A DNA stretch of 41,743 bases from Deinococcus sp. (lineage in GTDB: Bacteria; Deinococcota; Deinococci; Deinococcales; Deinococcaceae), in NCBI RefSeq assembly GCF_018260555.1, contig NZ_JAGLBB010000012.1, positions 12,776-54,518 on the forward strand, written 5' to 3'. Numbering within the stretch: the first letter of the stretch is position 1; every line of letters begins with the position of its first letter. A program made the translations under genes and the position numbers. The notes under the pieces were generated by a model. The model worked only from the letters and a program-made list of their open reading frames with translations. It was not told the origin of the DNA and made no database searches. Positions 32,367-41,347 of this stretch are shown here, one piece after another.

Positions 32367-33195
32367 AGTCCTGACCCTCCCGCAGAAATCCTCTGCCATC
32401 GCCTCGCCCCTGACCCCGGCCCTGGCGATCCAGGGCGTGCACCGCCGCTACGGCAGCTTCGTGGCCCTGGAGGACGTGAACCTGGACATCTGGCCCGGCG
32501 AGTTCGTGAGCATCATCGGGCACTCCGGCTGCGGCAAGAGCACCCTGCTGAACCTCATCGCGGGCCTCGACCACCCCACGGAAGGCCACGTGCAGATTCT
32601 GGGGCGCACCATCACCGGCCCCGGCCCCGACCGCTCCATGGTCTTCCAGAACTACTCGCTGCTGCCGTGGCTGAGCGTCCGCCACAACGTCACCGAGGCC
32701 CTGAAAGCGGCCCGCCCCGACATGAACGGCACCGAGCGCGAACAGACCACCGATCACGCCCTGAAAACCGTGGGCCTGTGGCCCCACCAGCACAAGCGCC
32801 CCACGGCCCTGAGCGGCGGGCAGCGCCAGCGGGTCGCCATTGCCCGCGCGTTCGCCGTGCACCCGCGAGTGCTGCTGCTCGACGAGCCGTTCGGGGCGCT
32901 CGACGCGATCACCAAGGGCAAATTGCAGGACGAACTGCTGGGCATGTGGAGCGCCGAGGGCGAGAGCGGCATCAGTAACGTCGTCATGGTCACGCACGAC
33001 ATCGACGAGGCCATCTACCTCAGCGACCGCATAGTCGTCATGAGCAACGGCCCGCGCGCCCACATCCACGAAGTCCTCACCGTGGACCTGCCCCGCCCCC
33101 GCGACCGCGCCGCTCTCGTCAAGAGCGACACGTACCTGGACCTCAAAGCCCACATGCTGCACCTGCTCGGCACCGTCCTCGCCACCCACGCCTAG
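32359..33195 (+). CDS. Nitrate/cyanate ABC transporter ATP-binding protein
   Basis: A 278-residue ATPase of the NrtD/SsuB/TauB group. Walker A GHSGCGKSTLLN near 54, Q-loop MVFQNYSLLPWLSVRHNV (the LLPW form is typical of this group), signature LSGGQRQRVAIARAF, Walker B LLLDEPFGALD and switch VMVTHDIDEAIYLSDR. It overlaps the permease end by eight bases. Downstream to 33382 there is only non-coding sequence with short AACCGC repeats near 33220-33250. Confidence 0.93.
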   Translation: MSEVLTLPQKSSAIASPLTPALAIQGVHRRYGSFVALEDVNLDIWPGEFVSIIGHSGCGKSTLLNLIAGLDHPTEGHVQILGRTITGPGPDRSMVFQNYSLLPWLSVRHNVTEALKAARPDMNGTEREQTTDHALKTVGLWPHQHKRPTALSGGQRQRVAIARAFAVHPRVLLLDEPFGALDAITKGKLQDELLGMWSAEGESGISNVVMVTHDIDEAIYLSDRIVVMSNGPRAHIHEVLTVDLPRPRDRAALVKSDTYLDLKAHMLHLLGTVLATHA

Positions 33196-33382
33196 AGCGG
33201 CGCCGCCCCAACCCCAGCGCAACCGCAACCGCAGCAGCGCAACCGCACCACCACCCCAACCCGGACTGCCCACAGGATCGTCACCGCCACCGCGCCGCCC
33301 GTGGGCCTCGCCACGTCAGCCGTCCGTGGGACAGCCCACTGCGATTCTCCAGACGGTGTTTCGGCGTTGGAGCCTGTTCACG

Positions 33383-33526
33383 TGATCAGACGGATTCTGA
33401 TTGATTCGGTGCCGTTCTGAATCAATCCGAGCAGACGCGAGTAGGAACCACATGCGCCCCTGCGCGGTATGGAGCCGCAGGTGGTGCTTTTCCGACTGTG
33501 GCGCAGTGGAGCGGCCGTCCGTATCA
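33383..33526 (-). repeat. Type-1 dispersed element, copy D (144 bp)
   Basis: On the plus strand it starts TGATCAGACGGATTCTGATT and ends GCCGTCCGTATCA, so it is inverted relative to copy A. Internal GATTGATTCGG/CTGAATCAATC hairpin and TGGAGCCGCAGGTGG block agree with the other copies. The last three bases are shared with the adjoining type-3 element. Confidence 0.87.
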
Positions 33527-33664
33527 GACGGACTCCGATTGAATGGGCTTCAAAGATCATTCAATCGGAGCGAAGCGAGTGGGAGTAGGGCGGGTTCCGG
33601 ACGTGAAGCCGGCACTCCGGTGATGTTCCGGATTGCTGGCGAAACAGACGGAAGTCCGTATCAC
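33524..33664. repeat. Type-3 dispersed element, reference copy (141 bp)
   Basis: Starts TCAGACGGACTCC and ends GGAAGTCCGTATCA: the same kind of terminal inverted repeat as type 1, but different inside. It begins with a hairpin (CCGATTGAATGG and CATTCAATCGG) and continues with GGTTCCGGACGTGAA, matched at 8109. Its last bases contain the stop codon of the minus-strand GGDEF/EAL gene. Confidence 0.8.
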
Positions 33665-36216
33665 TGGTCCCCCGGAACGTTCATCGGACGCCACTGCGCC
33701 GACGGACGCGCAAAGTAATACCCCTGCATGATCCGCACGCCCAGGCTCTCCAGTAATTTCACCTGCCCCAGCGTCTCCACGCCCTCGGCCACCAGTTCCA
33801 GACCCATGTCACGGCTCAGGCCCACCATGGCCCGCACGATCGCCACGTCATGCCCGTCCGGTTTCTCCTCCATCGCCGACACGAAACTCCGGTCGATCTT
33901 CAGGCCACTCAACGGAAAGCGCGCCAGGTACCCCAGGCTGCTGTAGCCCGTCCCGAAATCATCCAGAACCACCCGCACGCCGTCCTCCTGGAAAGCCGCC
34001 AGCAGCCGCGCCGCCCGCTCCGGCGACTGCATCATCAGACTCTCCGTGATTTCCAGTTCCAGGCAGGCTGGCGGCAATCCACTGTCCCGCAGCGCTCCGA
34101 GCACCACACTGCGCAGGTCCCGACTCGCAAACTGACGCGCCGACAGGTTCACCGCTACCCGCACGCCCCCCCACAGGGCCGCGGCCCGGCACGCCTCCCG
34201 CAGCACCCACGCGCCGACCTCCACGATCGCGTCACTGCGTTCCAGACTGGGTATGAACGTTCGTGGCATCTGCAACCCATACTCCGGACTGTTCCAGCGC
34301 AGCAGCGCCTCGGCGCACACCACCCGCCGTTCCACCACGTCCACCAGCGGCTGAAAATGCAACTCGAACTCCCCACGTTGCAGTGCCCGTGCCAGCGGTC
34401 CCTCCAGCCCGGCATGCTGGTGCAGACTCGCGTCGAAGAACACCACGGACTCTCCCTGCGTCTTGGCGTCACTGAGCGCCAGCTCGGAGGCCTGGCGCAA
34501 CGCCTCTGCATCCTGACCATGGGCTGGCCAGCAGGCCGCACCGGCCCTCCACGATACCCGGACCCGCTCCTCACCCAGCACCACCGGCTCCGACAATGCC
34601 GCGAGTACCGCAGACAGCCGTTCGTGCAGCGAGTCATGTGGACCCCGGTGGGCAGGGTTGCAGACACTTTCAAGCTGAGCCGAGCCGACTTGAAGAGGAC
34701 GGGGTCCGGGCGCAGAGGTGGCAACCCGATAGGATTCTGGGTTGTCAACGAACCCGACTGACTTCGTATCACTCAGCAGAATCAACGCGAACTCGTCACC
34801 ACCCACTCGCGCCACCATTTCCTTTGGTCCCATCAGGGCTGCTGCCCGCACCCCCATCACGCGCAGCAACTCATCCGCCGCGTCATGCCCGTACGTGTCA
34901 TTCACTAACTGAAAGCGGTTCAGATCCAACGACACCAGCAGAAATGGCCGACTTGACCGTGATACCCGCTGTGCCAGTTGCGCATGCAGTAACACTCGGT
35001 TTGGTAGGCCCGTCAGATGATCGTAGAGACGCCCCCTTTCTAGCTCCTGCAATTGATGCTGAATCGTCTCCTCTGCCTGCGCCCGCAACTCCTGCTCGTA
35101 TTCCACCCTGCGCCGTGCACTCTCCAGTTCTGCCTGGGCCGTCAACTCCTGTACTTGTCGGTCACGCGCCGCCTCATGCAACTGTGCCTGCACAGCCATC
35201 AGCTGACGCAGGTATCCCACCGCTGCTACTGGATCAGACCCTTCCGATGCATCCGCCAGCAATTGAAGCGCCTCAACCTGAACCTGCTTGCGGTGATTAG
35301 ATTCGGCGAGAGCAAGCGCCTGTTGTGCATAACTGGCCGCCATAAGCAGATCTGACATTTGTAGATGGGTATGTGATATTACAATCAGAGTGTCCATCAA
35401 TTTAGATTCATCAAGTTTTATTCGAAAATAAGCGTGAGCTTTTTCGGCATAAAGTAAGGATTCTACATACCTTGCACTTTTTAATAACATCCTTGACTTA
35501 AGAAGATCCAACAGGGATCTAATATCGGGCCACCTGATTAATTCGGGGCTTTCCAGAAGCTCGGCGATTGTATGATCGATCTCTTGCCATCTGTCTGCGT
35601 TAAAGAGCAATTCAAGGTAGATGAGTCGGAATGTGAAATACGATTCACAATCTTCTATTTTTTGCGATAACTGTACACCTTGTTGAACTTCTAGTAGGGC
35701 CTCATCATGTCTCTCTAATTCGCTTAATATCTGACTTGTTAGAATGATAATCAAGATCCGTAATTTTTCAGCTGGTGCAGAATCATTTAAGGATGATACT
35801 ATATCTCTGGCTAAATTCAGAAGCCTCAGAGACTCGCTCGATAAATCAAGTGATCGATTAACAATCGCCAGGTTAATATATAGCTCGGCGCAACCAATCT
35901 CGTCCTCAAGATTCAGGCTTATCTTAGCTACCGATACCAGATAATTAAGCGCCGCTTTGCTATCGAACTTTACACACGCAATCTGAGATAATTTAACGAG
36001 ACAGTTTGCAGCTAGATTAGACTGCCTTGCCCGAACTGACAAGGTATATGCCAACTGAAAGGCTTCTTGTGACTCGGAAATTTTCCCATGATTTATTAGA
36101 TCGATACCTTCCAGGTATTTTACATGGCAGTCTGGCAGAGATTCCAGGCTTATGCTGTCTATTGAGCTTGCCAATCTATGACTAAATTCTAATTCGTGAA
36201 TCGCTTTTTCGAACAT
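33661..36216 (-). CDS. TPR-like sensor with GGDEF and EAL domains
   Basis: An 851-residue cytoplasmic protein without membrane segments. Residues about 1-340 are helical TPR-like repeats (LMAASYAQQALALAESNH is typical) and about 340-395 a coiled coil. About 400-575 is a GGDEF domain with intact RVGGDEF near 467, no RxxD inhibitory site and an insert after the motif. About 590-840 is an EAL domain with AEALLRW, VNLSARQF, ELEITES, DDFGTGYSSLGYL, LKIDRSFV and GVET, so cyclic-di-GMP hydrolysis looks possible. DNA for residues 1 to about 305 is strongly AT-rich (about one third G+C in a sampled 60-base stretch) while the rest is GC-rich, as if two genes were joined. The stop is in a dispersed element. 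GGAGAG lies ten bases before the ATG. Confidence 0.92.
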   Translation of the reverse strand: MFEKAIHELEFSHRLASSIDSISLESLPDCHVKYLEGIDLINHGKISESQEAFQLAYTLSVRARQSNLAANCLVKLSQIACVKFDSKAALNYLVSVAKISLNLEDEIGCAELYINLAIVNRSLDLSSESLRLLNLARDIVSSLNDSAPAEKLRILIIILTSQILSELERHDEALLEVQQGVQLSQKIEDCESYFTFRLIYLELLFNADRWQEIDHTIAELLESPELIRWPDIRSLLDLLKSRMLLKSARYVESLLYAEKAHAYFRIKLDESKLMDTLIVISHTHLQMSDLLMAASYAQQALALAESNHRKQVQVEALQLLADASEGSDPVAAVGYLRQLMAVQAQLHEAARDRQVQELTAQAELESARRRVEYEQELRAQAEETIQHQLQELERGRLYDHLTGLPNRVLLHAQLAQRVSRSSRPFLLVSLDLNRFQLVNDTYGHDAADELLRVMGVRAAALMGPKEMVARVGGDEFALILLSDTKSVGFVDNPESYRVATSAPGPRPLQVGSAQLESVCNPAHRGPHDSLHERLSAVLAALSEPVVLGEERVRVSWRAGAACWPAHGQDAEALRQASELALSDAKTQGESVVFFDASLHQHAGLEGPLARALQRGEFELHFQPLVDVVERRVVCAEALLRWNSPEYGLQMPRTFIPSLERSDAIVEVGAWVLREACRAAALWGGVRVAVNLSARQFASRDLRSVVLGALRDSGLPPACLELEITESLMMQSPERAARLLAAFQEDGVRVVLDDFGTGYSSLGYLARFPLSGLKIDRSFVSAMEEKPDGHDVAIVRAMVGLSRDMGLELVAEGVETLGQVKLLESLGVRIMQGYYFARPSAQWRPMNVPGDQ

Positions 36217-36821
36217 CTTGTGTTATCTCTCCATCTGGAAGGCTATACGGAATTTACACTGTGAATCTTCAGTAAAAACAAGAGCAGACTACGGGAGAGA
36301 TCCTTACTGCTGTATTCCTGGGTCTCTCTCATTCTGAATGTTATTCCAAATGATCCTCTAGGTTCGCCGCAAATAAGCCAAGATGATTCCCATAGATGTG
36401 ATTCCGCTTGATGTTTTCATTGTCTGTTAATAAAAACAAGATCATCTGCCGTATATTGGTAAGACCGATATCACTTTGGTTGCCAGTGATACCGTATCGA
36501 GTCTAGCGGGTTAAGGTTGGGTGATCTGGTATCTAGGGATGGGGTCATCTGACGGTGTCCTGACTCAAGAGTAAAATATGTAACTTGATGGGGTACATAT
36601 ACTGTTTATAGCAGGGTTTTTCACATTTTTTTTACGAGAATGTTCTGATCAATGAACTGATTGAGTAGCTCTTATGAATGCTGAGCGGGGACAGGTAGTG
36701 GGTGGACCGGTTTGAACGGTCGCCGCACTCTGCTCGAATATGGGTACGTACTTGTGCGCGAAGGTGCGTTCGCCTGGACGGCGCCTTGGCATCGGCGGCG
36801 CCTTGCTCCCGGCTGAAGGGA
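36217..36821. other. AT-rich gap without a convincing gene
   Basis: From 36217 to about 36690 the base composition stays as AT-rich as the 5' half of the GGDEF/EAL gene; then GC rises. No frame here has a family match or good start. Near 36778-36812 GGCGCCTTG occurs twice as a direct repeat. It may be the remainder of the foreign DNA that brought the AT-rich half-gene. Confidence 0.6.
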
Positions 36822-36960
36822 TCATACGGATTTCGCTCCATACCGCTAAGTACGTTGAAGTTCACATTGCGCCATGCCGGGAAAGCGCCGGAACCTCTCT
36901 ATTCCCGCTCCAACGTACTTTCTTCTGCTCCGTGCTCCGCGCGGTTTATGGACTAGATAA

Positions 36961-38151
36961 ACTGACATGTTGCAGTTTAGGGAGCAGGAGCAGAAAGTGC
37001 GTCCTGGAAGGCATCAAGCTCGGAAAGTTCCAGTTGAAGCGCCCTACGACGCACTTCTGGGATAAACGAGAACCGAACGGTTCTCGCTAACGCTCCCCAA
37101 TCCGGCCATGTTCCCGGTGGTCTGGGCGGCACATCCTGATCCGCCAGGTGGCAGAGCAGATACGCCAGCCCTGAGAGACACCACCACCGCATCACACCTG
37201 TTTTGCTGTGCTGCGCGAACCGCTCTAGGCCGAACCGCCCCTTGATGGTCTTGAAGAAGCCCTCGATCCGCCAGCGTCGTTTCCCGACTCTGGCCAGGTA
37301 TTTGCCACCCAGGTTGATGTTCGACATGACGAAGCGCTGCTCTGGCTCTTTGTTCCGGTACAGCCATGCCCACGAGACGTACATGGTGGGTTTCAGACCC
37401 TGGAGTTGCGCCCTGTACCCCCGGGTCATCAGCTCGTGAATGGGTGTCCCATTCGCGAGTGTTCTGTTGCGCCGGACACCGATCACGATGTCTATTCCTC
37501 TTTCCAGGACGGCCTCAATGAACTCCGCACTTTCGAAGCCTCCGTCTGCATGCAGACGGGGGCGGCGCTTCCCCTGAAGCATGACGGGTGGAACAGTGCG
37601 GAGCAGTTTGAGGGCCAGCGCAGCAGGTGAGGACGTGCCCTTCCCACGCCAGATCTGAAAGGCCCAGGGGAGCTTCAGGTCTCCACAGCAGATATACAGG
37701 ACGACCAAGTGAACGCCGTTCACGGCGTTCAGGACGTGCATCCAGTCGGAGAGTCCGGAGAACTTTCCTGCTTTTTCGAGGCTGGTCAGGTCGACCAGGA
37801 ATTCGACCCGGGGACGCTGGTGTGGAGCATGTTTCCAGGTGTCATTGAAGAGCTGGAGTGCAGCCTGGCGCATGAAGCGGCAGAGTGTCCGGAGATCCCA
37901 GATCGTGTGGTTGAGGAATCGACTGATCGCGGAGGGTGATTTGACGGTTGCGCGAGTGGGCAGGGGACGACCGGAACCGTCGAGGAGGAGGTCCAGGAAG
38001 ACCTGAAAAGAGTCGCGATGTTGTTTGCGCGAGAAGCAGGTGAGGATGTCAGAATAGAGCCGTCTGGCACGTGCATTCTTTGGGTTCACACCTCATTCTG
38101 AGGCCAAAGTGTCGTGCCAGACGTCCTTTTCTTAAACTGCAACATGTCAGT
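36961..38151 (-). mobile_element. IS4-family insertion sequence, 1191 bp
   Basis: Bounded by a perfect 19-base inverted repeat: ACTGACATGTTGCAGTTTA at 36961-36979 and its reverse complement at 38133-38151. It contains a single transposase gene on the minus strand that nearly fills it. No direct target repeat is visible; the flanks are AGATAA and ATACTT. It seems complete and possibly active. Confidence 0.93.
36977..38089 (-). CDS. IS4-family transposase
   Basis: A 370-residue DDE transposase. Candidate catalytic aspartates are in FLVDLTSLEK (near 97) and LHADGGFESAEF (near 180). The C-terminal signature is KRRWRIEGFFKTIKGRFGLE near 275-293, which keeps the R-x3-E-x6-K part of the IS4 YREK motif while the leading tyrosine is replaced by glycine. 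Its length and place in the inverted repeats show an undisrupted gene. The stop is two bases inside the inner edge of the left inverted repeat. Confidence 0.94.
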   Translation of the reverse strand: MNPKNARARRLYSDILTCFSRKQHRDSFQVFLDLLLDGSGRPLPTRATVKSPSAISRFLNHTIWDLRTLCRFMRQAALQLFNDTWKHAPHQRPRVEFLVDLTSLEKAGKFSGLSDWMHVLNAVNGVHLVVLYICCGDLKLPWAFQIWRGKGTSSPAALALKLLRTVPPVMLQGKRRPRLHADGGFESAEFIEAVLERGIDIVIGVRRNRTLANGTPIHELMTRGYRAQLQGLKPTMYVSWAWLYRNKEPEQRFVMSNINLGGKYLARVGKRRWRIEGFFKTIKGRFGLERFAQHSKTGVMRWWCLSGLAYLLCHLADQDVPPRPPGTWPDWGALARTVRFSFIPEVRRRALQLELSELDAFQDALSAPAP

Positions 38152-38431
38152 ATACTTAGATTCAGAAAAGCGCCGCCTGCGGCTGCGTACCGCCCAATCT
38201 GTATGTTGTTCCTGCTCGCATCCGCTTGGACTGATTCGGAACGGTACCAAAGCAACCGGAAGCCGTAGCAGCGCGCAGGTCTGTGTGATTCAGCAGGTGA
38301 AATTGGTGGCCGTTCAGGTGCGGCGCGACGAGGTCAACAATCGTTACCGCGCCTGGAGGCGCGTGTTGGCCGCGCCGCACGGTGGCGAACACCTTAATTG
38401 ATGGCGACCAGTTGCCTCTGGCCGCGCCGGG

Positions 38432-39316
38432 TCAGGCGGGGTCTGGTGCACTGTCTCCCGGTGCGGTTGGGTCCTGCACGCCCAGTGTGCGCGCCAGTTG
38501 CTGCGCGAGTTCGAAAGAACGCGGGTCCGTGAAGCCCGCCTCGGTCTGCGTGAGGGGAAAGTCGCGCAGGCTGGCGCGGCGAATCTGGGCCGGGCCGATG
38601 AACGGCAGGTTCGCGTGCTGGCACACCCGGAAGAGGGCCAGGCGCAGGTCGTCCTGCGTGCGGTACGGAAAGATGTGCGTGTCGTCCTGCACGTGCAGCG
38701 GCCCCCCCTGCGCGGCGAGCAGGGGTTCCAGGGCGCGGGTGCTGATGGCGTCCAGGGTGCTGGCTGTTCGGCGGCGCAGCAGGCGGGCGCGCGGGTGGTC
38801 GTACATGCCCCAGCGCAGTGACAGGATCTCCGTGACCTGAAGCGCGTGTCGGTATATCAGGGTCAACGCGGCGTGCAGGTGCGGGTCCGTGGCGTTCAGG
38901 AGCAGGCGCGTCAGGGCGTCGCGGTGGGGGAGGGCGTCGCGGGCGTGCTCGGCGGGCGGCGTCTGGAAGTCGGTCAGCGGGTCTGTGGTGATCAGGCCCG
39001 CGCGGCGCAGTGTGGTGTACAGGCCGCGCAGGGTGCTCGTGCGCGCGATGATGGTGTTGTTGCTGGCGACGCCGCCGCGCGCGTTGCTCAGCAGGGGCGT
39101 GCGCAGCCACGTATGAAAGTCGGCTGGTGGGTGCAGCAGGTTCACGTGATCCTGCGCGGCGTGCTCCAGAATGGGTTTGAGGTTCGCGCGGGCCTGCGCC
39201 ACGGGCCGCGTCAGGTGCCCGCCGGCCTGAAGGGTGGCGACCAGGGTGTCGAGGTCGTACTTGGTGAGCGCGCGGGTGAGTTTGAGGGCGAGTTCGTCCG
39301 GGTGCGGCGTGGGCAT
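38432..39316 (-). CDS. Tyrosine-recombinase-like protein lacking catalytic residues
   Basis: A 294-residue protein with the two-domain plan of XerC/D-type recombinases: a helical core-binding region (about 5-125, TIIARTSTLRGLYTTLRRAGLITTDPLTDF) and a catalytic-like region. Several catalytic positions are altered. The first arginine (GLRVSE in active enzymes) reads HALQVTEILSLRW, with Gln in place of Arg. The HxxR box reads QIRRASLRDF, without the His. No LGH block or tyrosine nucleophile follows. The gene has a good ribosome site (GGAGG five bases before ATG) and no internal stops, so it looks like a maintained protein, perhaps DNA-binding only. The gap from 38271 to 38431 holds nothing recognisable. 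Confidence 0.82.
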   Translation of the reverse strand: MPTPHPDELALKLTRALTKYDLDTLVATLQAGGHLTRPVAQARANLKPILEHAAQDHVNLLHPPADFHTWLRTPLLSNARGGVASNNTIIARTSTLRGLYTTLRRAGLITTDPLTDFQTPPAEHARDALPHRDALTRLLLNATDPHLHAALTLIYRHALQVTEILSLRWGMYDHPRARLLRRRTASTLDAISTRALEPLLAAQGGPLHVQDDTHIFPYRTQDDLRLALFRVCQHANLPFIGPAQIRRASLRDFPLTQTEAGFTDPRSFELAQQLARTLGVQDPTAPGDSAPDPA

Positions 39317-39333
39317 GCGAACCTCCAGCTCGA

Positions 39334-39349
39334 TATTTACGTGTATATG
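39334..39349. promoter_or_regulatory. AT-rich near-palindrome upstream of the recombinase-like gene
   Basis: ATATTTACGTGTATAT matches its own reverse complement at 12 of 16 positions. It is about 18 bases upstream of the ATG and probably lies within the promoter (minus strand TATCAT further upstream). Possible self-regulation site. Confidence 0.35.
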
Positions 39350-39719
39350 ATAGCAAGATGGATGATGGAAGGATGTTGGTCGGCAGGTTGACCTTCACGG
39401 CCCCTTCCCGCTTCACGGAAGACCCTCACCCGTCTGCCCACTCTCCCTGCAACCCGCGCCCGGGCACCTGCCAGAGCTTCCCATCGCCTGCGCCTCATGT
39501 CGCGCTGGGCCCCTGTAGCGCAATAGGGCCGGGGAGACTGTGTTTTTGCGTGCGGATAGGGCATGATAGGGGGATGACTGGTCGCCGTGGGCGTCCGGGC
39601 TCCGAGTAGTGCTTCGTTGGGATGTCTGGTCTGTCCGCCTGGACGGACGTGTGACGGCGCCCCTTTAGTTCAAGCTGCGTTTCGCGGCGCGCCCAATGTG
39701 GGCGTCGACAGGATGGTTC
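39350..39719 (+). other. Non-coding leader region before the DEAD-box helicase
   Basis: About 370 bases without a convincing gene. TGATAG near 39564 could be a -10 box, with no firm -35. A hairpin GTCCGCCTGGAC with following GGAC is possible near 39630. A long leader would suit a helicase gene that controls its own mRNA, but no known riboswitch or tRNA is recognisable. Confidence 0.4.
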
Positions 39720-41270
39720 ATGACCCGAATTCAGGATAAACCCCGGCGTACACCGGTTGATTCTTCGTCTGGCAGCTCTGCTCACTCTTCTTCCAGTGCC
39801 GCTCCGGTGCGCGACTGGCGCGCCCTACTCGGTGACCGCACGCCGACGCCCGTACAGATCGGCGCCATTCCGGCGCTGCTGTCGGGCCGTGACGTGATCA
39901 CGACCGCCCGCACCGGCAGCGGGAAGACCCTGGCGTTTCTGATTCCGGCCGCGGCGCGGGGCATCGGCATGAGCCCGGTGCGCGGTATGCGGCCCGAGGT
40001 GCTGGTCATCACGCCCACCCGCGAACTGGCCGTGCAGATCCGTGACGTGGCGCGCGAGCTGAACATGACAGCCGGGCGCATCACGGGCGGCATCACGCCC
40101 GGTCAGACGCGCAGCGAGGCGACCGGAAAGGGCCTGATCTCGGGCACGCCGGGCCGCCTCAAGGACCTGATCAACCGCAACGAACTGAGCCTTGCAGGTC
40201 TGCGCTACGTGGTCCTCGACGAAGCGGATGAACTGCTGTCCCTGGGCTTTCTGCGGGACGTGGGCGACATCCTGCGTGCCGCGCAGCAGCAGAGCTCCGC
40301 GAACGGGCACCTGCAAGTCGCCATGGCCTCGGCGACGTTCCCGGCCGAGATCCGCGCGGTCGCCGAGCGGTTCATGGTGAACCCCGAACGCATCGATATC
40401 GCCCCGGCCCGCTCGGACGCCGCCGACGCGAACGCCGCGGACGTGCTGGGCGGCGCGACCGGCGCGACCCACCTGATCGTGAACACCACCCGTGAGCAGG
40501 TGCTCGACCTCGCGGCTGAACAGGTCCGCGAGGCGCTGCGCGAACCGGGCGGATGCGTCGTGATCTTCAGCCGTACCAAATCCCTCGTGAAACGCCGCGC
40601 CGAGAAACTGAACGAGATGCTGACCGGCGAGATCGTCAGCCCACTCGAAGGAAACATGGACCAGAAGAAACGCGAGCGGACCATGGCGAACCTGCGTGAA
40701 GGCAAGTCCCGCGTGCTGATCGCGACCGACATCGCCGGGCGTGGCATCGACCTGCCCGAAGTGCGGCTGGTGATTCACATGGATATCGCCTCGACCGCGG
40801 AAGATCACGTGCACCGTTCAGGCCGTACCGCGCGCGCCGGGCGTCCCGGCACGAACCTTGTCCTGCTGATTCCCGAACAGCGCGCCCTGTGGCAGAACGT
40901 GCGCCGCAAACTGCCGGGCGCGCTGCACCCCCCGCTGACCCGCGAGGAAAGCCAGATCGACAAGGACATTCAGGAAAAGCAGGGCCAGGGCCGTGGACAG
41001 CAGGGCCCCGGCGGGGGCCGACAGGGGCAGCCACGCGCCCAGAGCGCCGGCCAGGGCGGCAGCCACGGCACCAGCAGCCACGACACCAGCAACCACGGTC
41101 AGGCGGCCGGTCAGGGAAGTGGTAGTTCCGCCGCTGGCCGCAGCGGGCGCGCGCAAGGTGATCGCCCCCGCGGCAGCCAGGGCGGTCAGGGCCGCAGCGA
41201 GGGTGCCGCAGGAACCGGCGCGGGCCGCGTGGGACCGCAGCGCCCCCGTGGACGTGGTGGCCGCCGTTAA
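39720..41270 (+). CDS. DEAD-box ATP-dependent RNA helicase
   Basis: A 516-residue RNA helicase for unwinding RNA in ribosome assembly or cold/stress response. Motifs in order: PTPVQIGAIP (Q motif), TARTGSGKT (I), PTREL (Ia), GG, TPGR (Ib), VLDEADE (II), ASAT (III), IFSRTKS (IV), ATDIAGRGID (V) and HRSGRTARAG (VI). From about residue 415 the tail is Gly/Gln/Ser/Arg-rich with GQGG, GRGG and RGS repeats ending RGRGGRR, a typical RNA-binding RGG-like tail. ATG 39720 is chosen because AGGA lies seven bases upstream; an alternative GTG/ATG at 39696 adds eight residues. Single gene with no partner. Confidence 0.95.
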   Translation: MTRIQDKPRRTPVDSSSGSSAHSSSSAAPVRDWRALLGDRTPTPVQIGAIPALLSGRDVITTARTGSGKTLAFLIPAAARGIGMSPVRGMRPEVLVITPTRELAVQIRDVARELNMTAGRITGGITPGQTRSEATGKGLISGTPGRLKDLINRNELSLAGLRYVVLDEADELLSLGFLRDVGDILRAAQQQSSANGHLQVAMASATFPAEIRAVAERFMVNPERIDIAPARSDAADANAADVLGGATGATHLIVNTTREQVLDLAAEQVREALREPGGCVVIFSRTKSLVKRRAEKLNEMLTGEIVSPLEGNMDQKKRERTMANLREGKSRVLIATDIAGRGIDLPEVRLVIHMDIASTAEDHVHRSGRTARAGRPGTNLVLLIPEQRALWQNVRRKLPGALHPPLTREESQIDKDIQEKQGQGRGQQGPGGGRQGQPRAQSAGQGGSHGTSSHDTSNHGQAAGQGSGSSAAGRSGRAQGDRPRGSQGGQGRSEGAAGTGAGRVGPQRPRGRGGRR

Positions 41271-41347
41271 GCGGAGACGGGAGTAGTCCCATCGCCGCCT
41301 TCTATTGATGGCCTCAGCACCATCAGTTCAGGCTGGCGACGACTGAA

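Larger units (their letters stand above)
36846..38159 (+). repeat. Type-2 element nested in copy E and itself split by the IS4-family element
   Basis: Left part 36846-36960 starts CTAAGTACGTTG and matches 41399 onwards (CATTGCGCCATGCCGGGAA, AACGTACTTTCTTC, CTCCGCGCGGTTTAT). Right part is 38152-38159, ATACTTAG. CTAAGTA and TACTTAG are its inverted ends. Joined length is 123 bp. Confidence 0.83.
36822..38270 (+). repeat. Type-1 dispersed element, copy E, split by a type-2 element and an IS
   Basis: The left part is 36822-36845 (TCATACGGATTTCGCTCC). The right part is 38160-38270 (GATTCAGAAAAGCGCC, then the GGCTGCGTACCGCCC and GCTTGGACTGATTCGG blocks, ending AAGCCGTAGCA). Joined, they make about 135 bp in the same order as copy A. 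Confidence 0.85.

Noticed and set aside
33401..33718. Short frames with recurring peptides such as SESIRADAS
   Set aside because: They recur because they are translations of the type-1 repeats (also near 12651, 20158, 38049 and 41359), not because they are a protein family.
36632..36865. Possible small gene of 77 codons
   Set aside because: It runs across the boundary of a type-1 element, has no ribosome site and shows no family pattern.
39480..39610. Possible tRNA or small RNA
   Set aside because: No cloverleaf arms, T-loop sequence or CCA end could be found.
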